NCBI RefSeq assembly: GCF_014207635.1
Contig: NZ_JACHIE010000001.1
Location: forward strand, 1-64,000
Reading direction: 5' to 3'
Source of the DNA: Acetobacter lovaniensis
GTDB taxonomy: Bacteria; Pseudomonadota; Alphaproteobacteria; Acetobacterales; Acetobacteraceae
Length of the DNA: 64,000 nt
A model generated the notes under the pieces. The model worked only from the letters and a program-made list of their open reading frames with translations, did no database searches and was not told the origin of the DNA. This document shows positions 20,501-29,128 of the stretch, piece by piece; the first letter of the stretch is position 1; the number at the start of each line of letters is the position of its first letter. Made by a program: the position numbers and the translations under genes.

Positions 20501-20604
20501 CCCGCAAAGGGTATCTGGCCAATACGCTTACTCCGGCTATTGGGGATGCTAATTCCCAGACGCCTGAATTTAAAGCATTTCTTGTTAATGTTGAGAAAGT
20601 CTGA
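17551..20604 (+). CDS. fdnG: Formate dehydrogenase-N alpha subunit, cysteine type
   Basis: 1017 residues from ATG 17551, close to the 1015-1016 of E. coli FdnG/FdoG; an upstream start would displace the Tat signal GRREFLKSAG to an unusual depth. The signal ends near ALAQ. CTYCSVGCG and SRGSLCPKGAG bind the first 4Fe-4S cluster. The molybdenum-bis-MGD ligand is Cys at about residue 197 (RLCHGPTV) instead of selenocysteine, so no Sec machinery is needed. The enzyme oxidises formate on the periplasmic face and passes electrons through the beta and gamma subunits to quinone. The three structural genes and fdhE are tightly packed, with gaps of 9 bp or less. Confidence 0.95.
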   Translation: MALGRREFLKSAGTCVGGASAIALGFAPPQALAQETRQYKLLRAKETRNNCTYCSVGCGLLMYSLGDGAKNAKPNIFHIEGDPDHPVSRGSLCPKGAGLVDFIHSEGRLHYPSYRAPGSKEWTRISWDEATDRIARLLKDDRDKNFVAKNEKGETVNRWLTTGMLASSAASNETGLLDFKFARSLGMLGLDCQARLCHGPTVSALGSTLGRGAMTNNWVDIKNANVVLIMGGNPAEAHPVGFKWVMEAKIRNGAKVMVVDPRFNRSAAVADFYAPIRAGSDGAFLLGVINYLLTHDQIQHDYVKAYTNAPFVVREDFSFHEGLFSGYDAEKRSYDKSSWAYERDAQGYAVTDPTLQNPRCVINLLRQHAARYTPEVVAQITGTPEKDFLHVCETLAATSAPDLTSTILFALGWTHHTNGTQIIRTAAMIQLLLGNVGMPGGGLNALRGHSNIQGFTDLGLLSVRLPGYMNLPKESQQTLDSYLQAVTPHADEPGQTNYWHNTPKFFVSLMKTLWGDHATPTNNWGYDWLPKWDRSYDMLAYFEMMYQGKVNGYIAQGFNPLAAMPDKNRMRDAFSKLRFLVTMDPLDTETANFWQNEGVFNDVKPEDIQTEVFRLPASCFAEENGSIVNSARWLQWHYEGARPPGDAWNDGHIIGTIFTKLRALYAKEGGACPEPVLNMQWNYQDPEDPMPEEVAKEANGYALADITDDKGRIVVRKGELLPDFSVMKDDGTTASYCWIFAGSWTQAGNQMARRDNTDTGLGTTPGWAWAWPANRRILYNRASLDVQGHPWDPKRQIIAWDGQRWGGSDVPDYPLTSPPNSGVGPFIMHSEGVGLLFAGGNKLADGPFPEHYEPTETPVLSSALGKTTLRNPAARFYADEKPRMGDPAQYPYVATTYSITELFRHWTKHSRLNAIMQPEQFVEIGDKLAGKLGIVAGDMVRVSSHRGYIEAKAVVTKRLKRLSVMGKDLDQVGVPCHWGFKGATRKGYLANTLTPAIGDANSQTPEFKAFLVNVEKV

Positions 20605-20613
20605 GGTGCGCTG

Positions 20614-21549
20614 ATGGGTATGCAGTCACAAGACATTATCCGCCGCTCCGCCACCAACGGACTGACGCCGCTGCCACAGGCCCGCAGTCACGAACAGGAA
20701 GTGGCTAAACTGATTGACGTCTCCCTCTGCACCGGGTGCAAGGGGTGTCAGGTCGCCTGTTCAGAATGGAACGACCTGCGCGATGAGGTCGGACATAACG
20801 TGGGGGTATACGACAACCCTGCCGATCTGACGCCGGAAACATGGACCGTTATCCGTTTTGATGAGCGTGAAGACGAGGCGGGCAAACTGGAATGGCTGTT
20901 ACGCAAGGAAGGCTGCATGCACTGCGCCGAGCCGGGCTGCCTGAAGGCCTGTCCGAGCCCGGGGGCCATTTTGCAGTTTGCAAACGGCATTGTGGATTTT
21001 CAATCCGAACAATGCATTGGTTGCGGCTACTGCGTTGCAGGCTGTCCGTTTGACATTCCGCGTATCAGCAAGAAAGACAACCGGGCCTATAAATGCACTC
21101 TCTGTGCAGACCGGGTTGCGGTTGGGCAGGAGCCTGCCTGCGTTAAAACATGTCCAACTGGTGCAATTTCCTTCGGTTCCAAAGCCGAGATGAAAGACCT
21201 TGCCGCAACCCGGGTTGAAGAACTCAAAGGGCGCGGCCACAATGGGGCAGGGCTTTATGACCCTGCTGGTGTGGGTGGTACGCATGTCATGTATGTTCTC
21301 ACCCATGCCGACCAGCCCAGCCTGTACCATCGCCTGCCGGATGACCCGCATATCAGCCCCGTTGTCCGGGGATGGAAAGAATGGCTTAAACCCGTAGGCG
21401 CACTTGGGTTTATTGCTACTCTGGCCGGGGCCTTTGCCCACTACATGGGCGTTGGTGCCAACACGACTGACGAAACACCTCCAGCGGAGCCAGAAAAAGA
21501 ACTGGAAGATGCAGGGCAGGGCCCGAACGACAACGGGAGGGATGCATAA
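20614..21549 (+). CDS. fdnH: Formate dehydrogenase iron-sulfur (beta) subunit
   Basis: 311 residues. Four ferredoxin-type cysteine clusters are visible: [14 protein letters not shown] (near 37), [14 protein letters not shown] (near 100), [12 protein letters not shown] (near 135) and [21 protein letters not shown] (near 160). A single hydrophobic helix (about 250-270, [19 protein letters not shown]) anchors the protein in the membrane, as in FdnH. It wires the alpha subunit to the cytochrome. The acidic C-terminal tail ([17 protein letters not shown]) extends beyond the helix. The ATG follows the alpha stop by 9 bp, with GAGGTG as ribosome binding site. The stop overlaps the gamma subunit start. 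Confidence 0.95.
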   Translation: MGMQSQDIIRRSATNGLTPLPQARSHEQEVAKLIDVSLCTGCKGCQVACSEWNDLRDEVGHNVGVYDNPADLTPETWTVIRFDEREDEAGKLEWLLRKEGCMHCAEPGCLKACPSPGAILQFANGIVDFQSEQCIGCGYCVAGCPFDIPRISKKDNRAYKCTLCADRVAVGQEPACVKTCPTGAISFGSKAEMKDLAATRVEELKGRGHNGAGLYDPAGVGGTHVMYVLTHADQPSLYHRLPDDPHISPVVRGWKEWLKPVGALGFIATLAGAFAHYMGVGANTTDETPPAEPEKELEDAGQGPNDNGRDA

Positions 21550-22202
21550 TGGACAATAGTAATCTGGTCTTACGCACCAAGCTTATTGACCGCCTGTTCC
21601 ACTGGAGCATGGTGTCATGTTTTATGCTGGTCGCCCTTTCGGGGCTGTCCTGGTTCTTCCCGAGCCTGAACTGGCTGGGTTATGTGCTTGGCCCGCCGCA
21701 GCTTGCCCGTGTGCTCCATCCTTTTCTGGGTATTGCAGTTTTCACGCTACTCATGTGCATGTTTGTCCGCTTTGTGCACCACAATCTTTTTGTGCGCACG
21801 GACCTGACGTGGTTCAAGCATATTATGGAAGTGCTGCTGAACAAACATGGACAAAAACTCCAGATTGGCAAATACAACGCAGGGCAAAAAATTCTGTTCT
21901 GGGGTATTATGTCCCTGATCAGCCTGCTGTTTGTCAGCGGGTTGATGATCTGGCGGGCTTATTTTGCAGCGCTATTTCCCGTTCCTGTCCTCCGCCTTGC
22001 TCTTCTGGCGCATTCCGTCGCCGGGCTGGCACTTATCCTGCTGGTTATCGGGCATATTTACATGGGTATCTGGGTGCGCGGTTCCATTGGCGGCATGATC
22101 AGCGGTTATGTCTCCCGCGCCTGGGCCCGGCAGCATCATGACCGTTGGTACGAGGAAGAAATCGCGCCGACCAAGCCTCTGCCATCCAAAAGGCATGGCT
22201 GA
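21549..22202 (+). CDS. fdnI: Formate dehydrogenase cytochrome b556 (gamma) subunit
   Basis: 217 residues with four transmembrane helices (about 15-40, 52-75, 110-135, 145-175). Candidate heme ligands are His near the start (DRLFHWSMV), His in VLHPFLG, and His in the last helix (IGHIYMGIWVRG). It takes electrons from the beta subunit and reduces quinone. Its ATG overlaps the beta stop by one base, indicating translational coupling, and its stop overlaps the fdhE start. Confidence 0.93.
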   Translation: MDNSNLVLRTKLIDRLFHWSMVSCFMLVALSGLSWFFPSLNWLGYVLGPPQLARVLHPFLGIAVFTLLMCMFVRFVHHNLFVRTDLTWFKHIMEVLLNKHGQKLQIGKYNAGQKILFWGIMSLISLLFVSGLMIWRAYFAALFPVPVLRLALLAHSVAGLALILLVIGHIYMGIWVRGSIGGMISGYVSRAWARQHHDRWYEEEIAPTKPLPSKRHG

Positions 22203-23122
22203 TGCTGGACAGCTCAGATATTGTTGCTCCGGATAAACGCACACCCGGGGTCGTAGCGATTGATCCAGCCATTTACCCCATGCTGGACAAGCTTTATGCG
22301 CGCCGGATTGAACGTTTGAAGGCGCAGATCCTTTTGCAGGGGGAAAACGGAGAATATTTTCGTTTTCTAACGCATCTGGTGCAGGTCCAGCAGGATATTC
22401 TTGCGCAAACACCACTTGAGCAGGCTGATGTGGAGGCCATTCACAGCCTGCTCAAACAGGGTGTTGCTGACACAGCGCAACTCGAACATAGCCTTGGCAA
22501 CATGCAGTGCTGGCAGGCCGCCTATACAACACTGACAACACAGCTTGCACCTATGCTCCCACAAAAAGTGGCTCAGGCACTTGGCTCTCTGTCGGCCGAC
22601 AGAACAGGGCTTACCAAGGCTGCCGCTCATCTTTTGCAGGCTGATTATGCACAGGTTGATGCAGGTGTCGCCGTTGTGCTGTGGGCAGCCCTTTCTACCT
22701 GCTGGGCTCAGGCGGTTACGCTCAAGCAAGGGGAGGGGATTACACAATCTCTGGCGCATGCCACGTATTGTCCGTGCTGCCATGCGCCACCAGTTGCCAG
22801 TCTTGTCATGGGAGGCGCGCGCGAGGGGTTACGCTACCTGCAATGCAGCCTGTGCGAAGTACGCTGGCACCGGGTTCGAGCTGTTTGTGTAGCGTGTGAT
22901 GCCAGCGGGCAAATGGATCACTGGACATTGGATGATGCCAAATCCGCTATCCAGATCGAAACCTGTGGAGATTGCAGGAACTACATCAAAACACTCCGTC
23001 TGGATTATGACCCGGAACTGGAAGCCGTGGCCGATGATCTGGGCAGCCTGCTGCTGGACAGCGCCATGGAGGCTGAAGGCTTCATGCGCATCGGTATAAA
23101 CCCGTTCTCCTTCCCCGCATAA
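22202..23122 (+). CDS. fdhE: Formate dehydrogenase accessory protein FdhE
   Basis: 306 residues from ATG 22202, which overlaps the gamma stop (TGATG); a longer frame inside the gamma gene is not needed. The C-terminal half has paired rubredoxin-like CxxC sites: CPCCHAPP, CSLCEVRW, CVACDASG and CGDCRNY. These bind iron in the E. coli protein. FdhE acts in the cytoplasm and is required for formate dehydrogenase-N/O maturation. The N-terminal helical region (1-160) is less conserved, as usual. Confidence 0.92.
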   Translation: MLDSSDIVAPDKRTPGVVAIDPAIYPMLDKLYARRIERLKAQILLQGENGEYFRFLTHLVQVQQDILAQTPLEQADVEAIHSLLKQGVADTAQLEHSLGNMQCWQAAYTTLTTQLAPMLPQKVAQALGSLSADRTGLTKAAAHLLQADYAQVDAGVAVVLWAALSTCWAQAVTLKQGEGITQSLAHATYCPCCHAPPVASLVMGGAREGLRYLQCSLCEVRWHRVRAVCVACDASGQMDHWTLDDAKSAIQIETCGDCRNYIKTLRLDYDPELEAVADDLGSLLLDSAMEAEGFMRIGINPFSFPA

Positions 23123-23141
23123 CAACGTTACGGACTGTCGC

Positions 23142-24404
23142 GTGCATTCACTCCAACCATCGGCTGCTAAAGACCGTACACCGGCCCCGGCCATGGTGGA
23201 TTACGAACATGCACTGCGTATTTTATCAGCTCTGGTCACGACGTTACCAGCCCCTGACATTGAGCACGTCCCCGTCCATCAAGCTGATGGACGCATTCTG
23301 GCCACAGCGTTGCAAGCACTCGCTCCACGGCCAGAAGCCGATATTTCCGCCATGGATGGCTATGCTTTCTGCTGTGCGGATATTGCCGATACCGGGCTGG
23401 CAACCAGTACCATTCCCTTACGGGATTACGTTGTAGCCGGGGATCAGCCCGCCCCCCATCATAGGGGCACAGCCGCTACAATTCTAACCGGCGCTCGCCT
23501 GCCAGCAGGTGCAGACTGCGTCATTGCACGCGAACGGGTGGAAGTGCGCAACGGGTTGCTGCACCTTGCCCCGTCCGACATAGCCGTAGGCAAAAACATC
23601 CGTCAGACCGGAGAGGAGTTTGCCGCGGGCTCTCCCCTCCTTACCGCCAGCCAGAAACTTGACTGGCGACATATTGCGCTCCTTGTCAGCCAGAACATCA
23701 CGCAGGTTCCGGTTTATAAGCCTTGTCGGGTTGGTGTGATTGCAAGTGGTGCCGAATTCGCCCAGTCAGCCCCAGACAGCCGGGCAGAAATTAACACACC
23801 TTTGCTCCATGCAATGCTCACGCGTCAGGGGGCGCATGTTACAAGCCGTGTTGTATGCTCCGATAGCCGGGAGGACTTGCTGGCTGTCATATCCGAACTG
23901 GCGGAACAATCGGATATTCTGCTGACAACGGGGGGCATTTCTGTTGGTCAGACAGATAACGTCCTGCCTGTTATGGAACAGCTTGGCGCAAGCTGTCTGT
24001 TTCGGCGTGTTAAAATTCGCCCAGGCAAGCCTTTTACTCTCATGCAGTTAGGGTCCGTGCCTGTCTTTTGCCTGCCCGGCAATCCGGGAGCTACGGCGAT
24101 ATGCGCTCAGGTTTTTGTTCTGCCGTTCCTCCGCTCATTTATGGAGCACAGACAAGCCCTGATGAGCTTCCCCGTTCTGCATGGAAGGAGCAGCTTTTCC
24201 CATCCTTCTCTGTCAGATGCGACTGGCTTTGTGCCGGTCACTTGTGCCCAGAGTGGCATGGAAACGGTGTTTTCTCTTGTACCTTCAAAAGGTGCGTCTG
24301 ACGTTCTCTGTTTTTCCCGAGCTGATGGCCTCCTGCTGATCCCACCCGGACAAACCATAACAATTGGGGACTGGTGTTCCGCAACACGGTTTTGCAGCAT
24401 ATAA
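23142..24404 (+). CDS. moeA: Molybdopterin molybdenumtransferase MoeA
   Basis: 420 residues from GTG 23142; ATG 23193 is an alternative and gives a typical N-terminus (MVDYEHALRIL). MoeA inserts molybdate into adenylated molybdopterin. Recognisable blocks are SAMDGYA (near 67), TGARLPAGADCVI (near 115), the MoCF-binding TTGGISVGQTDNV (near 262), and RPGKPF with CLPGNPGA (near 295 and 312). The C-terminal domain IV beta barrel follows. It lies 19 bp after fdhE, so cofactor supply is probably coexpressed with formate dehydrogenase. Confidence 0.92.
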   Translation: MHSLQPSAAKDRTPAPAMVDYEHALRILSALVTTLPAPDIEHVPVHQADGRILATALQALAPRPEADISAMDGYAFCCADIADTGLATSTIPLRDYVVAGDQPAPHHRGTAATILTGARLPAGADCVIARERVEVRNGLLHLAPSDIAVGKNIRQTGEEFAAGSPLLTASQKLDWRHIALLVSQNITQVPVYKPCRVGVIASGAEFAQSAPDSRAEINTPLLHAMLTRQGAHVTSRVVCSDSREDLLAVISELAEQSDILLTTGGISVGQTDNVLPVMEQLGASCLFRRVKIRPGKPFTLMQLGSVPVFCLPGNPGATAICAQVFVLPFLRSFMEHRQALMSFPVLHGRSSFSHPSLSDATGFVPVTCAQSGMETVFSLVPSKGASDVLCFSRADGLLLIPPGQTITIGDWCSATRFCSI

Positions 24405-24425
24405 CAAAGCACATACATTCAATTT

Positions 24426-24956
24426 TTATGTTATTTCCCATAAAAACAGATTTTTTTGAATATAGTCAAAAATAGATGGGGTCTCGTTCAAAGAGAAAAA
24501 AACTTTTTCTGCTTCCGGGTTTAGTAAAGGAACACTATCTGTCGCAACAGCCTGAATATGGGAGGTAGATACAAAGAGCGGCTCTTTGCCTGTTGTGGAA
24601 CGCCAGACTTCCAGACTGGCCGGAACCTCAACATGGAACCCCTCTACCAGAACAACGTCAACGGGTTTCATGATCTTGAGCAGGTCATTCAATTTGGGAG
24701 GGGTCGGGCTTTGATGCTGCAAAAACCAGCGTGTCGGTGTTGCAAGCATGACCTCCACCGCACCACTTTCTCTATGCTGGAATGTATCTTTCCCCGGTGT
24801 ATCCATATCCACGCCATGATGGGTATGTTTAATTGTGGAAACACTTAACCCCTGTTGACAAAAAAGAGGAACAAGGCGGCTGATAAGATGCGTTTTACCC
24901 GAACCACTCCGCCCGATAATGCCAAAAACCCGTTGTTTGCGATAAGGGGATGTCAC
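24426..24956 (-). CDS. mobB: Molybdopterin-guanine dinucleotide adapter MobB
   Basis: 176 residues on the opposite strand to its neighbours, starting at GTG. A Walker A motif (GRSGSGKT, near 15) and a second nucleotide-binding block (VDVVLVEGFH, near 100) identify MobB, a GTPase that assists MobA in making the MGD form of the cofactor. IKHTHHGVDMDTPGKDT is the family signature. The stop faces the moeA stop 21 bp away. Confidence 0.9.
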   Translation of the reverse strand: MTSPYRKQRVFGIIGRSGSGKTHLISRLVPLFCQQGLSVSTIKHTHHGVDMDTPGKDTFQHRESGAVEVMLATPTRWFLQHQSPTPPKLNDLLKIMKPVDVVLVEGFHVEVPASLEVWRSTTGKEPLFVSTSHIQAVATDSVPLLNPEAEKVFFSLNETPSIFDYIQKNLFLWEIT

Positions 24957-25052
24957 GAGCAGGCCAGTCCATACTGTATTGAAAAGAGTCGTTGATTTTT
25001 AAGCGGACACACGCACAATAACCAGCACAAACGGGTAGAGACACAGCTTATC

Positions 25053-25691
25053 ATGCCGCACATGTTAAAAATAGCAGGATTAGTGCTGGCAGGCGGGCAG
25101 GGCAGGCGCATGCATTATGCTGACAAGGCTTTTATGGAGATCGACCATAAACCCTGCATCGAGTGGGTTACGACCCGCCTTGAGCGGCAATGCGCCAGCA
25201 TTGCCATAAGTGCCAATGGCAACGCGCAAAGGTTTGACGCATGGAATTACCCGGTTCTGGCGGACACATATTTTGACGTTGGCCCCCTGGCCGGGCTGTT
25301 AAGTGGTCTGGAATGGGCCGAAGCCGCAGGGTTTGATGCGTTGCTGAGTGTGCCTGTTGATACACCTTTTATCCCGCATGATCTGGTTGGTACTTTGCTG
25401 CCTGCACCATCTTATGCTGTCTATGCGGAACAGCGTCATTCTCTGGTCGCATTATGGCCCGTTAGCCAGGCCCGTGCACTATTAACGGCACAATTGGCCA
25501 GCGTAACAGAACAGAACAGAAAGCAGACAACGCGGGTTTGCACACTGGCAAATGCGCTGAACGCTCGGGCAATGGACTTTTCTCACCTCTATCCGTTTGA
25601 TCCGTTCGTGAATATCAATACACCCGAAGACCTGCATGAAGTCCGCACACTTGGGCAGGCTCAGGCCGGGAGCGGCTCACGTGGCACATGA
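25053..25691 (+). CDS. mobA: Molybdenum cofactor guanylyltransferase MobA
   Basis: 212 residues. LVLAGGQGRRM (near 10) is the nucleotide-binding loop of MobA-like transferases. KAFMEIDHKPCIEWV, DVGPLAGLLSGLEWA and the metal-binding SVPVDTPFIP (near 105) complete the family pattern. It attaches GMP to Mo-molybdopterin to give the bis-MGD cofactor used by formate dehydrogenase. The start may be ATG 25053 or ATG 25062. Its end overlaps the fdhD start by 11 bp. Confidence 0.92.
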   Translation: MPHMLKIAGLVLAGGQGRRMHYADKAFMEIDHKPCIEWVTTRLERQCASIAISANGNAQRFDAWNYPVLADTYFDVGPLAGLLSGLEWAEAAGFDALLSVPVDTPFIPHDLVGTLLPAPSYAVYAEQRHSLVALWPVSQARALLTAQLASVTEQNRKQTTRVCTLANALNARAMDFSHLYPFDPFVNINTPEDLHEVRTLGQAQAGSGSRGT

Positions 25692-26514
25692 ACAAACAGC
25701 TTTTGCCATTTCAGAATCCTGCCATGCCAAAAGAATGATCTGGGGGAATGCACAGGACAGCGCCCCCCAAACCGTCAATGAGACTTTGAATCTGGCAGAA
25801 GAAGTGCCGCTCTCTCTGGTCTATAACGGCATAGACTATGCCGTCATGATGATAACCCCACATAATATTGATGACTTTGCTATTGGATTTTCAATAACTG
25901 AAGGTCTTGTTAAAGACGTTTCTGAAATCAGGCACATCGCCATCTCTTCTGTACCCGGTGGGTTAAAGGTGGACATGCGCATAAGCGCTGATGCACTTCG
26001 CACGGTTCTGGCTCGCAGCAGGCGACCAATCGCGGGGCGTACCGGCTGTGGCATCTGTGGGTCAGACATGAACAGCATTGTCACCCGCAACCAGAACACG
26101 GTTGAGGCTTACACTCCGGACCTGTCGGCCATACGCCGCGCATTACAGCACCTTCGGGACCACCAGACACTCAATGCCGGTATAGGCATGCTCCATGCAG
26201 CCGCATGGTGTACTCCTGATGGCGCCATCGCAGCAATCAGGGAAGATGTAGGTCGCCATAATGCGCTTGATAAGCTTATTGGCCACGGCCTTAAAAACCC
26301 CCTGAGTTTTGCAGACGGGTTTTGTTTGCTTACCAGCCGTTGTTCCTACGAAATGGCAAGCAAAGCCATAGCCGCAGGCATGCGCGCACTCGTCTCGCTT
26401 TCCGCTCCTACGGCTATGGCGCTCAGAACGGCTCAGCAGGCCGGGCTTACGCTCATCTCTCCCGCCCGGCCTGACAATATGTGCATTCTTCCCCTATCCC
26501 CGGAAGAAATCTGA
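25681..26514 (+). CDS. fdhD: Formate dehydrogenase sulfurtransferase FdhD
   Basis: 277 residues from GTG 25681, chosen because GGGAGCGG lies 7-14 nt upstream; the frame is open further into mobA. FdhD carries sulfur from IscS to the molybdenum centre of formate dehydrogenase. The cysteine loop TGCGICG (near 124) is the sulfur-transfer site. DDFAIGFSITEGL (near 62) and REDVGRHNALDK (near 187) are strong family markers. It completes the cluster: structural genes, two maturation factors and three cofactor genes. Confidence 0.94.
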   Translation: MAHEQTAFAISESCHAKRMIWGNAQDSAPQTVNETLNLAEEVPLSLVYNGIDYAVMMITPHNIDDFAIGFSITEGLVKDVSEIRHIAISSVPGGLKVDMRISADALRTVLARSRRPIAGRTGCGICGSDMNSIVTRNQNTVEAYTPDLSAIRRALQHLRDHQTLNAGIGMLHAAAWCTPDGAIAAIREDVGRHNALDKLIGHGLKNPLSFADGFCLLTSRCSYEMASKAIAAGMRALVSLSAPTAMALRTAQQAGLTLISPARPDNMCILPLSPEEI

Positions 26515-26538
26515 TACAGCCTCTGCACGCGCCATTTT

Positions 26539-27690
26539 TCAAGGGGCCGTAATGGGGATTCTGGCCACCAGAAAGGGTGGTTTGCGCAAGTCCTGCCCAT
26601 TATGCAAACGAGGCAGGCGGTTCCATTGCCCCAGCACCACGTAAACGGCCTGATGATCTGCAAAAATGCCATCTGGCCAGACAAACCGTGGGTCCGAAGC
26701 CAGCAGTTCAAACGTGCCATCCGGGTTACGGCGAAACACGGCATCATGGTCGGCTGCTGTGGTGTAAATCCGGTTCCATGGGTCGGTCGCCAATCCGTCC
26801 GCAGCCCCTTTTTCCCCTTCATCTACAACCAGAGCCGCCAACTGGGCGGAACTGAGGGAAAAGTCAGCCAGTTTATCTGTCGGCAGGCTATATAAGCGTC
26901 GGCTGGCCAGAGGGGCGTAATAAACACGTTCGGACCCGGCAGACAGGGTAATACCATCCGCTCCACCTGCGGGAAAGGTCGGGTGGGCCGGGTCATAATG
27001 CAGCACGCGCCCATCCAGCACAGTCTGATACCCCGGATCAGGCAGAATAGAGACCGTATTTTCCAGCACGCGGCGCTGCCTACCCGTGGCAAGGTCCAGC
27101 ACAACCAGAGCCGGGTGCCCATCAAACGAGCTATCTGTAATGAATGCCGTACCTTTTGCACCATGTGTCAGGTCTATGCGCAGGTCATTCATATGGCTTT
27201 GGGGCAGCAACGCATTGGTCAGAGGCACACTGGCAATAATCTGCCCTGTTATGGGATTGATCCCAACCACCTTGGCGCCACCTGCAGGAATGGGCTGCCC
27301 TTTGATCTTGCCGTCATCAATAACCCACAGGTTTCCCTTGGTATCTGTTGTCATCCCATGAGGCGAAATCAGTCGAGCCTGCGGAGCCCCGCCTGATCCA
27401 GCCGAAAATGCGGCTGAAGGAAATGGAAGCAGATGTCCATCCTTCCACTCAGCCAGCACCGGGCCTGTATGATCACCATCATGCTTGGGGAAAGTCAGAA
27501 ACAGACGTCCATTTACCACAGCAATGCCAGAAGGGTCCGGTGTGGGTATGCTGGCAATAATCTGGACGTGCCCGTTACGGCCAAAAGCGGGGTCGTTGTT
27601 ATCTGTTATGGTCTGTGCCTGCACAGGTGCCGCTGGCAACTGGCTTACCCATAAACCAGTCACAAGCAAAAAAGAACCCAATCTATTCAT
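26539..27690 (-). CDS. Secreted MRJP/SMP-30-like beta-propeller protein
   Basis: 383 residues from ATG 27690, chosen because GGAGGGAGG precedes it closely and it gives a clean signal peptide (MNRLGSFLLV...APVQAQ). The mature protein has the repeated beta-strand pattern of the major royal jelly/yellow protein family, a six-bladed propeller related to gluconolactonases: SPHGMTTDTKGNLWVIDDG, HMNDLRIDL, and DGLATDPWNRIYTT. It may bind or hydrolyse a sugar lactone or another small compound in the periplasm; substrate unknown. The next two minus-strand genes lie close behind it, suggesting one operon. Confidence 0.75.
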   Translation of the reverse strand: MNRLGSFLLVTGLWVSQLPAAPVQAQTITDNNDPAFGRNGHVQIIASIPTPDPSGIAVVNGRLFLTFPKHDGDHTGPVLAEWKDGHLLPFPSAAFSAGSGGAPQARLISPHGMTTDTKGNLWVIDDGKIKGQPIPAGGAKVVGINPITGQIIASVPLTNALLPQSHMNDLRIDLTHGAKGTAFITDSSFDGHPALVVLDLATGRQRRVLENTVSILPDPGYQTVLDGRVLHYDPAHPTFPAGGADGITLSAGSERVYYAPLASRRLYSLPTDKLADFSLSSAQLAALVVDEGEKGAADGLATDPWNRIYTTAADHDAVFRRNPDGTFELLASDPRFVWPDGIFADHQAVYVVLGQWNRLPRLHNGQDLRKPPFLVARIPITAP

Positions 27691-27759
27691 TCCTGCCTCC
27701 CTCCATTCCGGCATGCCTAATCTGCCCGCTTCCTGGCGTAATGTGTTATCCAACAGCCC

Positions 27760-29106
27760 CTACCGGGTTGTGAGTGGTATGGGACCGGTTACAGCAGAGC
27801 CATTTTCCCATGTTTCCACCACCCGGTCGGTATCAGAAATCGTATTGGCAGGGTTGCCTGCAACAACCAGAAGGTCCGCTCGTTTACCTGCACCAATAAC
27901 ACCACGGTCATGCAGGTCGAGTAATGCCGCGGCTGCCTCCGTTGCAATATGCAACGCCTGCAGGGGAGGCAGACCGGCTTGCACCATCAGAGCCAGTTCC
28001 CGATGCTCCGCAACCCCGGCAACCCGCAGGGGTGTTGCTCCACTATCCGTGCCAAATCCGATTTTAACGCCTGCGGTCCACAATATTTTCAGGTTCTGCA
28101 GATTGGTCGCAAGGGAGCGACGGGCAAAATCGGCTTTGCTGCCTGTTCTGTTTTCCTGCTGCCAGACGGGATTATTGATCTGCTGCTGCAAGGGGGCAGA
28201 CAGTCCAGCCTCAACAAACGGGGTTTTCACCCATGCAGGCTGGTCGGCCCATACTATTGTGGCTTCATCCAGTTCCAGTGTGGGGATGTACCAAATCCCC
28301 CGCTCCTTGAGCATGGCCACAAAAGATGGAGGCACAAACCTGTCCCGCACACCATGAGCCAGAATATCAACCCCGGCTGCCACCACATGTTCCGCATCGT
28401 CCAGATCATGAATATGAGCGGCTACACGCAGGTGTTTTTGGTGCGCTTCATCCACGACCGCCTTGATAATGGCTGGGTCCATTTTAACGGGAAGAGAGTG
28501 GTCGAAATCGTCCACCCATATTTTAATCAGGTCTGTGCCTTCCGCCGCCATGGTGTCCACATCCTGCCGGGCCTCTTCCTCCGTGCTGGGCCTGAAGAGC
28601 TGATCTGGAGCGACATGAACCGGCGGTGCTCCCTTAGGCACGCCAATCCCCTGATCAACTCCAAACAGGTCTGCTGGCAGCAGCCCCATATGGGCGTCCT
28701 TGCGCATGGGGTCGAACACACGCGGAACATTGTTCCCCAGCGCTGTAACGGTCGTAACCCCATAACGCCTGTACTGCGCCAGTTCGGCTGTAATCGTGTC
28801 TGCTGTATAAAACTGCGGCCCAGTCTGCACACCCTGCAACTGGCCGATATGACTGTGATCAGAAATAAGGCCAGGTAAAACGCTCATCCCCGAGCGATCC
28901 AGAATACGGGTATTGGGGGGAAGAGGTATATCCCGACCGGCTGCAACAATTACACCGTCCTGCATGAGAACGGTTCCATTCTCAACAGGTGGAGCACCTG
29001 TGCCCTCTATAATCCGTATATGGGTCAACGCCACAGGCACAGTCTGCGCATAGCCAAGAGCAGGGCAGCCAAAAAGAAGTGCGGCGACTATAACTCCGGG
29101 TTTCAT
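27760..29106 (-). CDS. Secreted amidohydrolase family protein
   Basis: 448 residues from ATG 29106, with GGAGGG upstream and a signal peptide (MKPGVIVAALLFGCPALGYAQ). It is a metal-dependent amidohydrolase of the imidazolonepropionase/prolidase-like subgroup: DHSH (near 87) provides the first two metal ligands. Further markers are KIWVDDF, HIHDLDDAEHVV and HGVRDRF, and GTDSGATPLR supplies the last catalytic Asp. The C-terminal barrel end (GVIGAGKRADLLVVAGNP) is typical. Substrate unknown; a periplasmic dipeptidase or lactonase role is possible. It sits between the propeller protein and an MFS transporter. Confidence 0.82.
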   Translation of the reverse strand: MKPGVIVAALLFGCPALGYAQTVPVALTHIRIIEGTGAPPVENGTVLMQDGVIVAAGRDIPLPPNTRILDRSGMSVLPGLISDHSHIGQLQGVQTGPQFYTADTITAELAQYRRYGVTTVTALGNNVPRVFDPMRKDAHMGLLPADLFGVDQGIGVPKGAPPVHVAPDQLFRPSTEEEARQDVDTMAAEGTDLIKIWVDDFDHSLPVKMDPAIIKAVVDEAHQKHLRVAAHIHDLDDAEHVVAAGVDILAHGVRDRFVPPSFVAMLKERGIWYIPTLELDEATIVWADQPAWVKTPFVEAGLSAPLQQQINNPVWQQENRTGSKADFARRSLATNLQNLKILWTAGVKIGFGTDSGATPLRVAGVAEHRELALMVQAGLPPLQALHIATEAAAALLDLHDRGVIGAGKRADLLVVAGNPANTISDTDRVVETWENGSAVTGPIPLTTR

Positions 29107-29128
29107 AGGCCTATCCCTCCTGTTGTTT